In this document: one piece after another, positions 8,964-16,538 of the stretch
Layout of the letters: every line of letters starts with the position of its first letter
How positions within the stretch are numbered: the stretch's first letter is position 1
Source of the DNA: Paramagnetospirillum magnetotacticum MS-1
GTDB lineage: Bacteria > Pseudomonadota > Alphaproteobacteria > Rhodospirillales > Magnetospirillaceae
Length of the DNA stretch: 64,000 nt
Assembly: GCF_000829825.1 (NCBI RefSeq)
Contig: NZ_JXSL01000028.1
Span: 124,001 to 188,000, forward strand
Direction: 5' to 3'
Program-made: the position numbers and the translations under genes
The notes under the pieces: model-generated
The model's input: the letters and a program-made list of their open reading frames with translations, nothing else
Database searches by the model: none
Told to the model about the DNA's origin: nothing

Positions 8964-10784
8964 ATGGAGGTTGAGTTCGCCACGCAGACCAGCCTGCCGG
9001 CCATGTTCCTGGAGCAGGCCGCCCGTCTGGGCGAACGCCCCTTCCTGGGCAAGAAGTCCGGCGGAGTCTGGCACGCCCTGTCCTGGCGCGAGACCGAGGC
9101 GCGGGTGCTGGCCCTGGCGGCGGGCCTGCGCGCCTTGGGGCTGGCTCCCGGCGACCGGGTCATGCTGGTGGCCGAGAACCGCCCCGAATGGGCCATGGCC
9201 GACCTTGCCATCATGGCCGCAGGCGGAATCAGCGTGCCCGCCTATACCACCAATACCGTGGCCGATCACCGGCACATCCTGGACAATTGCGGCGCCCGGC
9301 TGGTGATCGTCTCTACCAGAGCCCTGGCCGAACGCATCCTGCCCGCCGCCGCCCATTCCGACCAGGCGCCCGCCATCATCGCCATGGAACCCCTGGCCCT
9401 GGCCCAATCGCCCGGCGTGGATATCCACAGCTGGGAGGCGGTTCTGGAGTTGGGGCGCGGGGCCGAGGCCCCCATCCGGACCATTATCGCCGGACTGAAG
9501 CGCGACGACACCGCCTGCCTGATCTATACCTCCGGCACCGGCGGCGTGCCCAAGGGCGTGATGCTGTCCCACGGCGCCATTTTGTGTAATTGCATGGGTG
9601 CCACCGACGTTCTGCGGGAACTGGGCCTGGAGAACGAGGTCTTTTTGTCCTTCCTGCCGTTGTCTCACGCCTATGAGCATACGGCGGGGCTGTACTTCCC
9701 CATCTCCATCGGCGCCGAAATCCGTTACGCCGAGGGACTTGAGCATCTGGCCACCAATATGGCCGAGGTCTCGCCCAGCATCATGACGGCGGTTCCCCGG
9801 CTTTACGAATCCATGCGCACGCGGATTCTCAAAGGCTTGGCGCGGGTCAGCCCCCTTCGCCGCCGCCTGTTCATGGCGGCCCTCGATCTGGGCACGCGCC
9901 GCATCAAGGGCGAAAGGCTGGGCCTGCTCGAAATCCTCGCCGATCTCGTGCTGGAGCGGCTGGTCCGTCATAAGGTCCGCGACCGTTTCGGCGGAAAACT
10001 AAAAGCCTTCGTTTCGGGCGGCGCGCCTTTGCCCTACGAGGTGGGCGTTTTCTTCATGGCCCTGGGCGTGCGGATTCTCCAGGGCTACGGCCAGACCGAG
10101 GCAGCCCCCGTCATCGCCGTCAACCGGCCCGACCGCAACAGAATCGAGACGGTCGGCCCGCCCATGCTGGGGGTCGAGATCAGAATCGCCAGCGACGGCG
10201 AAATCCTGGTCCGGGGCGAAATGGTAATGCAGGGCTATTGGCGCGATGCGCATTCCACCGCCCAGGCCGTGGATAGCGAGGGCTGGCTGCATACCGGAGA
10301 TATCGGCGAAATCGACCCAGACGGCGCTTTGCGCATCACCGATCGCAAGAAGGACATCATCGTCAATTCCGGCGGCGACAATATCGCGCCTCAGCGCATC
10401 GAGAGCTTCCTGACCCTGGAACCGGAAATCGCCCAGGCCATGGTGCACGGCGACCGCAAGCCCCATCTGGTCGCCCTGATCGTCCCCGATCCGGAATGGC
10501 GGCAATCCATGGGGCTTGCCGACCCAGAGTCAGAGGACACATTGCAAAAGACACTGGGAAGAGTTGTGGATCGCGTTAACCGCCAACTCTCTGCCATAGA
10601 AAAAATCAGGCGGTTCAAGGTTATAGATGACCCCTTCTCCGTCGAGAACGGCATGCTGACTCCCACTTTAAAGATTCGCCGCCACCAGATCAGAATCATA
10701 CATGGAGAATCCCTGAATCAACTTTATGAGGACAAGTCAACACCCCAACAGCATCCCTTTAATGAAATTCATGACAACAGATAA
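8964..10784 (+). CDS. Long-chain fatty-acid--CoA ligase (AMP-forming)
   Basis: Activates fatty acids to acyl-CoA via an acyl-adenylate. 606 residues, the length of the FadD15-like bacterial subfamily. Visible motifs are the P-loop-like YTSGTGGVPKGVMLSH near residue 188, LPLSHAYEH near 235, GYGQTEAAPVIAVN near 375, and the hinge region WLHTGDIGEIDPDGALRITDRKKDIIVNSGG split over 440-475. The C-terminal 80 residues (from about 10,530) are encoded by noticeably more AT-rich DNA that runs on into the 134-bp intergenic gap. The substrate chain length cannot be read from sequence. Confidence 0.93.
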   Translation: MEVEFATQTSLPAMFLEQAARLGERPFLGKKSGGVWHALSWRETEARVLALAAGLRALGLAPGDRVMLVAENRPEWAMADLAIMAAGGISVPAYTTNTVADHRHILDNCGARLVIVSTRALAERILPAAAHSDQAPAIIAMEPLALAQSPGVDIHSWEAVLELGRGAEAPIRTIIAGLKRDDTACLIYTSGTGGVPKGVMLSHGAILCNCMGATDVLRELGLENEVFLSFLPLSHAYEHTAGLYFPISIGAEIRYAEGLEHLATNMAEVSPSIMTAVPRLYESMRTRILKGLARVSPLRRRLFMAALDLGTRRIKGERLGLLEILADLVLERLVRHKVRDRFGGKLKAFVSGGAPLPYEVGVFFMALGVRILQGYGQTEAAPVIAVNRPDRNRIETVGPPMLGVEIRIASDGEILVRGEMVMQGYWRDAHSTAQAVDSEGWLHTGDIGEIDPDGALRITDRKKDIIVNSGGDNIAPQRIESFLTLEPEIAQAMVHGDRKPHLVALIVPDPEWRQSMGLADPESEDTLQKTLGRVVDRVNRQLSAIEKIRRFKVIDDPFSVENGMLTPTLKIRRHQIRIIHGESLNQLYEDKSTPQQHPFNEIHDNR

Positions 10785-10918
10785 AAACAGATTGTTAACG
10801 GAACAGCCACGATCACCGATTGAATCAACCTCGCTATTCTTCATATTGATTTTTGCCAAAGTGTTGCATTAAAACCAGCTATACCTTTGCAGCCCCGACC
10901 AAGAGGCCCTTTGGCCAG

Positions 10919-11830
10919 ATGTCCCGAGCAATTCCCGCCATGCCATTGGCCCCGGCCTCCGCGGCGCTTGACCTGTCCAAGGTCAAGACCCTGGTCTGCG
11001 AGCCGAGCCTGCCCATCCGGCAGGGCATCCGCCTGGCTTTGAACAATGTGGGCATCCGCGACATCACCGAGGCCACCACCTTCCTGGCCGCCCATCAGGC
11101 CTGCAAGGAAGGCGATCACGACTTCCTGCTGTTGAACCAGGAAATCGAAACCAACGACACCGCCTTCATGGTGCGCGAATTGCGCTCGGGCGCCCTGGGC
11201 CGCGACCCTTTCATTCTGACGGTGATGCTGTTGTCGTCGCGCGAAGAGCCCAAGGTGCGCTCCGCCATCGATTGCGGCCCTGACGATCTGCTGTTGATTC
11301 CCTTTGCGCCCGACCAGCTGATGAACCGCCTGAAGGCCCAGATCGAACGGCGCAAGCCCTTCGTGGTAACCCACGATTACATCGGTCCGGACCGCCGCGC
11401 CGCGCCGCGACCCGGCGCCACCTCGGCCACTCAGTTCCAGGTGCCCAATCCGGTGCGGGCCCGCGGCACGAATGTTCCTCGCGATCGCTACGACCGGATG
11501 AAGCAGGAATCCATCGTCACCATCAGCGTGGAACGCATCAAGCGTCTGGCCGCCACCATGGACTGGGAATGCAACGCGCTCACCGTCAGCGCCCGCGAAG
11601 GCAGGATGACGCCGGAAAGCACCTATCGCAGCCTGTTGAAGTTGGAACAGGTGACAGCGGAACTATCGCTTCGCGTCACCAAACAACTTGGCCACAGCAC
11701 GGAAACTATTGATAGCTTGACCAATATCTGCCGCCGGTTGAAGACGGTTCCGAGCAATGTAAGCTTTTCAGATGTTGAAATCATCACACAGACATCGCGC
11801 CGAATATCCGGAACATATACATCGCGATAG
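10919..11830 (+). CDS. Pseudo-receiver protein with GPDRR motif and helical C-terminus
   Basis: 303 residues. Residues about 20-145 have the receiver fold pattern (KTLVCEPSLPIRQGIRLAL start, LLLIPFAPDQLMNRL end). The phospho-acceptor position that should read LLLD reads LLLN (DFLLLNQEIETND), so phosphorylation is unlikely. After the receiver comes FVVTHDYIGPDRR and VPNPVR, a signature shared with the protein at 53256-53858. The C-terminal 120 residues are helical with no family I recognise. The ATG at 10919 has an AAGAGG box 12 bases upstream; an in-frame ATG at 10853 is also possible. Upstream DNA is AT-rich. It lies just ahead of a receiver-GGDEF gene on the same strand, so a signalling pair is plausible. 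Confidence 0.8.
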   Translation: MSRAIPAMPLAPASAALDLSKVKTLVCEPSLPIRQGIRLALNNVGIRDITEATTFLAAHQACKEGDHDFLLLNQEIETNDTAFMVRELRSGALGRDPFILTVMLLSSREEPKVRSAIDCGPDDLLLIPFAPDQLMNRLKAQIERRKPFVVTHDYIGPDRRAAPRPGATSATQFQVPNPVRARGTNVPRDRYDRMKQESIVTISVERIKRLAATMDWECNALTVSAREGRMTPESTYRSLLKLEQVTAELSLRVTKQLGHSTETIDSLTNICRRLKTVPSNVSFSDVEIITQTSRRISGTYTSR

Positions 11831-11958
11831 AATAACAGGACTTCAGTATTAAGCCCAAAACTACATCGCTCCTGGCAGAGGCCATGGCTCGATGCTAAGT
11901 TATGGGTATTCGGGGCAATTCACCCTGTCGCCCGATGTTCTTTTCGGGGGCATTGCAT

Positions 11959-12912
11959 ATGCTGATCGGCCGCTCAGATCCCTTCACCTACCAAGATCCC
12001 CAGGACGTTTGCGCCAAGTCGCCGTTCCAGGTCCTGGTGGTCGAGGACGATCTGGTTCATTTCACTTATTGTGAACACGTCCTGCGCAGCCTTTATGGCG
12101 ACGCCCTTGAACTGGAACGGGCCGTGGACTGCCTGGGCGCCATCGAATTGTTAAGTTCGGGCCGGTTCGACATCTGCCTGCTGGATTACATGGTCAAGGA
12201 CGGCAACGCCAAGGACGTTCTGACCCGCATCGATTTCGGCTGCGTCGATACCCCCATCATCGTGATCAGCGCCTTTGACGACCGCGATTACATGCTTGAA
12301 GCGCTGCGCCACGGCGCCGACGACTATGTGGTGAAAGGCCGCTTCACCGAAAGCGACCTGCATCGGGCGATCCAATACGCCATCTATCGCAAATACAAGG
12401 AATTGCGGCTGCGTCAGCGGGCGCTTTACGATCCGCTGACCGGACTGGCCAACCGCCACCTCTTCTTCGACCGTCTGGATGAGGTGCACCGTTTCTCCAC
12501 CCGCCATGGCGAGAAATACGCCGTGATGGTGGTCGACCTCGATCGTCTCAAACATGTCAACGACAGCATGGGCCACGAAGCGGGAGACCGCTATATCCGT
12601 GCCGCTGCCAACGGCCTGGTCTGCTCCATGCGGTCAAGCGACACGGTGGCGCGGGCGGGCGGCGACGAATTCGTGGCCATCCTCAAGAATATCCGGGACA
12701 AGCGGAGCTTGGCGCGCCTGTGCACCCAGGTGCGCGATTCCATCGCCGCCAAGGCAGAAGCCGAGGAGGACCTGCCCGGTCCCTTGACCTGCTCCATCGG
12801 TGTCAGCGTCAATCCTGACGACACGCAATCCCCGGCGGAAATGCTGCGTCTGGCCGATTCCGCCATGTACGCGGTCAAGCGTCAGGGCGGCAACGGTTAC
12901 CGCTTCGCGTAG
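11959..12912 (+). CDS. Response regulator with diguanylate cyclase (GGDEF) output
   Basis: 317 residues. An N-terminal receiver (VLVVEDDLVHFTY, phospho-acceptor Asp in ICLLDYMVKDGN) is followed by a GGDEF domain that should synthesise cyclic di-GMP from GTP. The active site GGDEF is intact, and the inhibitory RxxD site (RSSD) sits five residues before it, so product feedback is expected. The start at 11959 (MLIGRSDPF) has a GGGGG stretch 8 bases upstream and is preferred over upstream in-frame ATGs at 11902 and 11935. It follows the pseudo-receiver gene by 128 bp on the same strand. No sensor kinase is adjacent. Confidence 0.92.
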   Translation: MLIGRSDPFTYQDPQDVCAKSPFQVLVVEDDLVHFTYCEHVLRSLYGDALELERAVDCLGAIELLSSGRFDICLLDYMVKDGNAKDVLTRIDFGCVDTPIIVISAFDDRDYMLEALRHGADDYVVKGRFTESDLHRAIQYAIYRKYKELRLRQRALYDPLTGLANRHLFFDRLDEVHRFSTRHGEKYAVMVVDLDRLKHVNDSMGHEAGDRYIRAAANGLVCSMRSSDTVARAGGDEFVAILKNIRDKRSLARLCTQVRDSIAAKAEAEEDLPGPLTCSIGVSVNPDDTQSPAEMLRLADSAMYAVKRQGGNGYRFA

Positions 12913-12929
12913 GACCGAAGGCCGGAGCC

Positions 12930-13988
12930 TCAGTTGGCCCGTGGCGCGATGATCTCCAGGGTTTCCTGCAACTGGCTCCGCTGCTCGCGCACGGTGGCCG
13001 CCTGATCGGGCAGACCAAGGGCCGTCAGGATCGAGGCCATGCAGTCCAGCGTCACGATCAGCGAGGGAACGGCATGGATGGGATCCATGCTGACCGCGTC
13101 CTGGAACAGGTCCACCGCTTCCAACGAAAGGTCGAGCGCTTCCTTGAGTGAACCGGCATCGTGATGACGCCCGGCCAGATTTCCCACCGCCTGGGCCAGG
13201 GCCAGGCGGTTAGCCTGGCCATCGGCGGCGAACAGCATGCGGGCGAGATCGACGGCCTCATTGGCGTGAACCAGCGCCTTTGCGGTATCGCCCGTTCCGG
13301 CAAGACCGACCGAGGCTTGCTGCAGGGTCAGCATCAGCAATTGCACCACCGCGGACGGCGGCGCCTGGCCGAACAGGCCGATCAGCAAACGGCGGGTATC
13401 GATGGCCTCGTTCCAAAGACCCACTTCGGTAAATGCCATGGCCGCGCGGTGCAGGGCCTCGACCATGGAGCCGAGGAAAGGCTGGCCCGCCGTTCCGCCG
13501 TCACGAAACACCTCCACCGCCTGAGCCAGTTCGTCGACGGTACCGGCTGTATCGCCGCTGCGCATCTTGAGCCCGGCCAGATTGATCAGGGCCGAGACCA
13601 GGACGAAACGCGCCTGATCGCCGTAATCGTCCATGGCGCTCCGGGCATGCTCGACCGCGTCAGAGGCGATGGCGCGGGCCTCCTCCAGATGGGAAGCCTC
13701 GGCCAGCATGTTGGATTGGGAATTGAGTAGCGAGGCCAGTTGGACCGCATAGGAATCCGGCTGGGCCTGGGCGATGGCCCGATAAAGACCGACGGAATCC
13801 GAGATGGACAACAATCCGGCTTCGACATCGCCTTGGGCGATCTGGAGATTGCCCAGCCGCCACAGGCATTCGGCATGGGCGGGATAGATGGCCCCCGGAT
13901 CGAGTTCCAGGCGGCGGCGGAAATCGGCGGCAAGGGCGCCGAGGCGCGCGATCTCGTCGCCGGGTTCGGCGGGCTGGGACGTGCTCAA
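12930..13988 (-). CDS. Tetratricopeptide-type repeat protein
   Basis: 352 residues of almost entirely alpha-helical sequence with degenerate TPR-like units (LWRLGNLQIAQGDVEAGLLSISDSVGLYR; ALINLAGLKMRSGDTAGTVDELAQAVEVF; LAGTGDTAKALVHANEAVDLAR; LKEALDLSLEAVDLFQDAV, each cut here to its core). No signal peptide and no enzymatic domain, so it is likely a protein-binding scaffold of unknown partner. The start is a TTG at 13988 because it carries AAGGAGA six bases upstream; the frame stays open further upstream without a better site. It is convergent with the GGDEF gene, gap 17 bp. Confidence 0.72.
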   Translation of the reverse strand: MSTSQPAEPGDEIARLGALAADFRRRLELDPGAIYPAHAECLWRLGNLQIAQGDVEAGLLSISDSVGLYRAIAQAQPDSYAVQLASLLNSQSNMLAEASHLEEARAIASDAVEHARSAMDDYGDQARFVLVSALINLAGLKMRSGDTAGTVDELAQAVEVFRDGGTAGQPFLGSMVEALHRAAMAFTEVGLWNEAIDTRRLLIGLFGQAPPSAVVQLLMLTLQQASVGLAGTGDTAKALVHANEAVDLARMLFAADGQANRLALAQAVGNLAGRHHDAGSLKEALDLSLEAVDLFQDAVSMDPIHAVPSLIVTLDCMASILTALGLPDQAATVREQRSQLQETLEIIAPRAN

Positions 13989-14076
13989 GCGGATTCTCCT
14001 TTTCGCGAGGCCCCTTCTGGGCCTGGACTCAAACCCCGGGCGACGAGCACCCGCGCGACAGTTTAGGGGAGCATGG

Positions 14077-14883
14077 TTAACACTTCGTTCGGGGCAGGAT
14101 CTCGATGGATTCAAGGCGCCCCTTGAGACTGAAGGTCTTGAAGATCTGCTCGATATCCTCGGCCACGCCATTGGCATGGTAATTGAGCGACATCTCGAAC
14201 TCGGGCAAGGGATCGGTGCTGCCCACGGGAAAGAACGCCATGCGCATGGGCCAGGCTGGCGAGTTGAGCAGCGGGCTGCTGATGGCGGTGGCCTGCGACG
14301 TGGTGGCGCGGCCGATCTGGGCGCTGGTTTCCAGCGCGCCCTCCTCGCCCTGGCCGTCGAACAGGGGACGCGACAGGATGCGGCCGCCCTTGTTGGCCGT
14401 CTCGATCAGGCGGATGGTGTGGGCGGTGGGAAACAGCGTCCCCTTGGGCAACTTGATATTGCGCACCTCGGGACGGGTGTAGCGGGCCGTGCCGCCTTGG
14501 CCCGGTCCGTTGAGACGCGCGGCACCCTCCACCTCCTCGGTGACCTGGCCTTCGCGCGACTGACGCACCCGGAAGCGGTACTGAAGGCCGTCCTTGGATT
14601 CCCAGCCCAGGAAGTCGGTGACCGTCGCCACCTGTCCCCCTTCAGAATAGGCATAGGTGATGACAAGCTGGAACTCGGTGATCCAACCGTCGCAAGCGTC
14701 AATGAACTGATAGGTCCAGGCACCACTGGCATTGGCCATGCCACTGCCAGAACGCGACGCAGACAGGCCCATGCGATAGGTGGCGCGATGGGAGGCCAGA
14801 TCAGCGGCATCAGCCACCTCCGCCCCTGCCATGGCCAGTCCGGCGGCATGACACGCCGACGCCACCCCGAATCTACGCTTCAT
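14077..14883 (-). CDS. eipB: EipB-family (DUF1849) periplasmic envelope-integrity protein
   Basis: 268 residues with an N-terminal export signal (MKRRFGVASACHAAGLAMAG). The body matches DUF1849: SHRATYRMGLSASRSGSGM, GAWTYQFIDACDGWITE, SREGQVTEEVEGAARL, LPKGTLFPTAHTIRLI and a closing ESIEILPRTKC. EipB of Brucella is a beta-spiral periplasmic protein needed for envelope integrity, with a conserved disulfide. Here one Cys lies in DACDGW and the other is the final residue, so the pair appears conserved. Start: ATG 14883 with GGAGG five bases upstream. A TATAAT -10 lies at 14914-14919. It is divergent from the small-protein pair at 15104. Confidence 0.86.
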   Translation of the reverse strand: MKRRFGVASACHAAGLAMAGAEVADAADLASHRATYRMGLSASRSGSGMANASGAWTYQFIDACDGWITEFQLVITYAYSEGGQVATVTDFLGWESKDGLQYRFRVRQSREGQVTEEVEGAARLNGPGQGGTARYTRPEVRNIKLPKGTLFPTAHTIRLIETANKGGRILSRPLFDGQGEEGALETSAQIGRATTSQATAISSPLLNSPAWPMRMAFFPVGSTDPLPEFEMSLNYHANGVAEDIEQIFKTFSLKGRLESIEILPRTKC

Positions 14884-14913
14884 CCAATCCTCCGACGGGA
14901 ATTCCCGCACTGC

Positions 14914-14919
14914 ATTATA
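14914..14919 (-). promoter_or_regulatory. Probable -10 box of eipB
   Basis: Perfect TATAAT on the minus strand, 30 bp before the eipB ATG, which gives a leader of about 25 bases. No convincing -35 hexamer stands at 16-18 bp, so this is a partial promoter call. Confidence 0.45.
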
Positions 14920-15043
14920 CACCGCCAACGCCCGCCCACCAGAACAGACCGAGCCCGGCAGACATTTCCTTGGTTCCCGGCAAGATTTTCCCGCCTCGTC
15001 GGGAATGCGCCACGCCAATTGGCGGTTTTGCGCCGTTTCCACA

Positions 15044-15059
15044 TGGCACGAAGCCTGCA
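15044..15059 (+). promoter_or_regulatory. Sigma-54 (RpoN) promoter for the small-protein pair
   Basis: The sequence TGGCACGAAGCCTGCA matches the sigma-54 consensus TGGCACGNNNNTTGCW at every fixed position but one (C for the first T of TTGC). The invariant GG and GC have correct spacing. It ends 44 bp before the ATG at 15104, so transcription would start near 15070. A perfect 12-bp palindrome CGCCAATTGGCG at 15013-15024 sits just upstream and may bind an accessory factor. An enhancer-binding activator would be required; none is encoded nearby. Confidence 0.65.
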
Positions 15060-15103
15060 TCTCGACCATTGGGTTCGTGTCTCGTTTTTTGAGGAGGTGG
15101 CGG

Positions 15104-15364
15104 ATGACCTTCGAGTTCACTCCCGACTGGATGGAGACCCTGTTGCGGTCCTCATCCTTTTCGCCCGCGGATCTGGCAAGCGTCCCGCCCATGCCCCATG
15201 CCGCGGCGCCCGCTCATCCCAATGCCCGCGAAGTGGCCGCCCTGGTGGGCGAACTGTTCGCCGAGGGCACCTTGTCCGCCGAACAATTCCGCACACTGAT
15301 CTCGGACCCCGCTTTCGAACCCTATCTCGACGCAGCCATACAACCCTACAGCAAGACGCCATGA
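15104..15364 (+). CDS. Small protein of unknown function, first of a tandem related pair
   Basis: 86 residues, soluble, no signal peptide. The C-terminal half (REVAALVGELFAEGTLSAEQ then FRTLISDPAFEPYLDAA) is related to a segment of the next gene product: both have an RE(V/F)A start, EL(F/Y)xEGTL, an (E/D)xF turn and a closing Y-D-(A/E) helix. The start at 15104 has a strong GAGGAGG box 6 bases upstream. The stop overlaps the next start as ATGA, so the two are translationally coupled. Transcription is likely sigma-54-dependent. Function unknown; I infer that the pair act together. Confidence 0.75.
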   Translation: MTFEFTPDWMETLLRSSSFSPADLASVPPMPHAAAPAHPNAREVAALVGELFAEGTLSAEQFRTLISDPAFEPYLDAAIQPYSKTP

Positions 15365-15861
15365 CCATCGGAACGACCCTTCTCAACCTGTTTTCCGACC
15401 GCTCGGCCACCGAAACCCGACGCGTTGAACCACGGCTCAGTTCGGTTAGCACTTCTGCCGGGACCGAGGAGGCCGGTGCGTCGGGAAAGCCCGCCTCCCC
15501 CCTGGCGGCCCTGCCCGCGCCCACCGCCCCGGAAGAGCCGCGCTTTGATCTGCGCAACATCTCGCCGCGCGAATTCGCCGATGTCACCCACGAGCTTTAC
15601 ATGGAAGGCACGTTGAACTGGGACGAGTTCCAGATGATTGGCTTTCCCAGCGAGCTCAATCCCCGCTATGACGAGACCATCGGCGCACTGACCGGCGAAC
15701 TGGCGCGGCCCGACCACCCCAAGGACATGCTGGGCAAATGGGAACAGCGCGTCGAATTCGAACGCCGCTATAACCCCGACGCCGATCAGGTCCGCATCGC
15801 CGAAAACGCCCTGGCCAAGCTCAACTGGCAGACTCAACCACCGGTGAAGTTGAGCGCCTGA
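15361..15861 (+). CDS. Hypothetical protein, second of the tandem related pair
   Basis: 166 residues. The first 60 are Ser/Ala/Pro/Glu-rich and probably disordered. Residues about 65-110 carry the element shared with the upstream gene product (SPREFADVTHELYMEGTLNW then DEFQMIGFPSELNPRYDETI). A charged helical tail follows, with GKWEQRVEFERRYNPD near 125-140. I recall this type of domain in uncharacterised alphaproteobacterial proteins but know no function. The start overlaps the preceding stop (ATGA). No membrane segments. Downstream, 38 bp before the TetR operator/promoter region, no terminator was seen. Confidence 0.75.
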   Translation: MTIGTTLLNLFSDRSATETRRVEPRLSSVSTSAGTEEAGASGKPASPLAALPAPTAPEEPRFDLRNISPREFADVTHELYMEGTLNWDEFQMIGFPSELNPRYDETIGALTGELARPDHPKDMLGKWEQRVEFERRYNPDADQVRIAENALAKLNWQTQPPVKLSA

Positions 15862-15898
15862 GTTTCATCCCTATCGAGGCGCAAGCCTCGCAACTCCC

Positions 15899-15945
15899 TT
15901 GACAGGCACCGCCCCTCGGTCCAATGTGAGTAAATGTTCACTCAC
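15899..15945 (+). promoter_or_regulatory. tetR promoter with overlapping palindromic operator
   Basis: A consensus -35 box TTGACA lies at 15899-15904. At the position expected for the -10 and start point is a palindrome, TGAGTAAATGTTCACTCA at 15927-15944, with TGAGT/ACTCA arms and 14 of 18 symmetric positions. Such sites of this size are typical operators for TetR/AcrR repressors. It ends 6 bp before the regulator gene, so autorepression is the simple reading. The -10 itself is weak. Confidence 0.6.
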
Positions 15946-15950
15946 TGCGG

Positions 15951-16538
15951 ATGTGCGCCATGCGGGACGCAAACGGGACCAGACGAAAGATTCACGATAC
16001 AGCCCTGGGTCTGTTCGTGGAAAAGGGCGTGGCCCAGACCACCGTGCGCGATCTGGCCAAGGCGGCTGGTATCGCCGAGGGCACCTTGTACCGCCATTAC
16101 GCCTCCATGGGCGATCTGATCTGGGATTTGTTTTCCAGCAACTACGCCGCCTTCGCCCATCGGCTGACGGCGGTCCAGAATGGGCGGAATGGATTTTCCG
16201 AAAGACTGGCGGCCGTCGTTGCCGAGTTCTGCCGCTTCTTCGATACCGAGCCGGTCCTGTTCCGCTTCCTGATGCTGGTCCAGCATCAGGCTTTGCCCCG
16301 CGTGGCCAATGACGACGACAATCCGGTGGAGATCGTTCATCGCCTGATCGCCGAGGCCATGAACAGCGGGGAGATCCCCCAACAGCCAGCCGGTCTGGCG
16401 GCCTCCATGGTGCTGGGTCTGATGCTTCAGCCCGCTTTCGCCCTGGTCTATGGACGCCTGGACGCGCCCTTCTCTCAATATGCCCAAGCCATCACCGCCG
16501 CAGGCCTTGCGGCGCTGGGGAGTGCCGATCATGCATGA
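15951..16538 (+). CDS. TetR/AcrR-family transcriptional regulator
   Basis: 195 residues. The N-terminal helix-turn-helix is clear (IHDTALGLFVEKGVAQTTVR then DLAKAAGIAEGTLYRHYASM). The C-terminal ligand-binding half is helical and divergent, as usual for the family. The ATG at 15951 or the in-frame one at 15960 may be used. Its end overlaps the start of the phospholipid acyltransferase fusion gene (ATG at 16531), so it is probably co-transcribed with it and may control lipid repair or fatty-acid activation. The palindrome immediately upstream suggests autoregulation. Confidence 0.9.
   Translation: MCAMRDANGTRRKIHDTALGLFVEKGVAQTTVRDLAKAAGIAEGTLYRHYASMGDLIWDLFSSNYAAFAHRLTAVQNGRNGFSERLAAVVAEFCRFFDTEPVLFRFLMLVQHQALPRVANDDDNPVEIVHRLIAEAMNSGEIPQQPAGLAASMVLGLMLQPAFALVYGRLDAPFSQYAQAITAAGLAALGSADHA

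Noticed and set aside
8898-9971. N-terminal extension of the pepF frame
   Set aside because: Open but overlaps the divergent acyl-CoA ligase gene; family alignment and the AAGGAGA box place the start at 8897.
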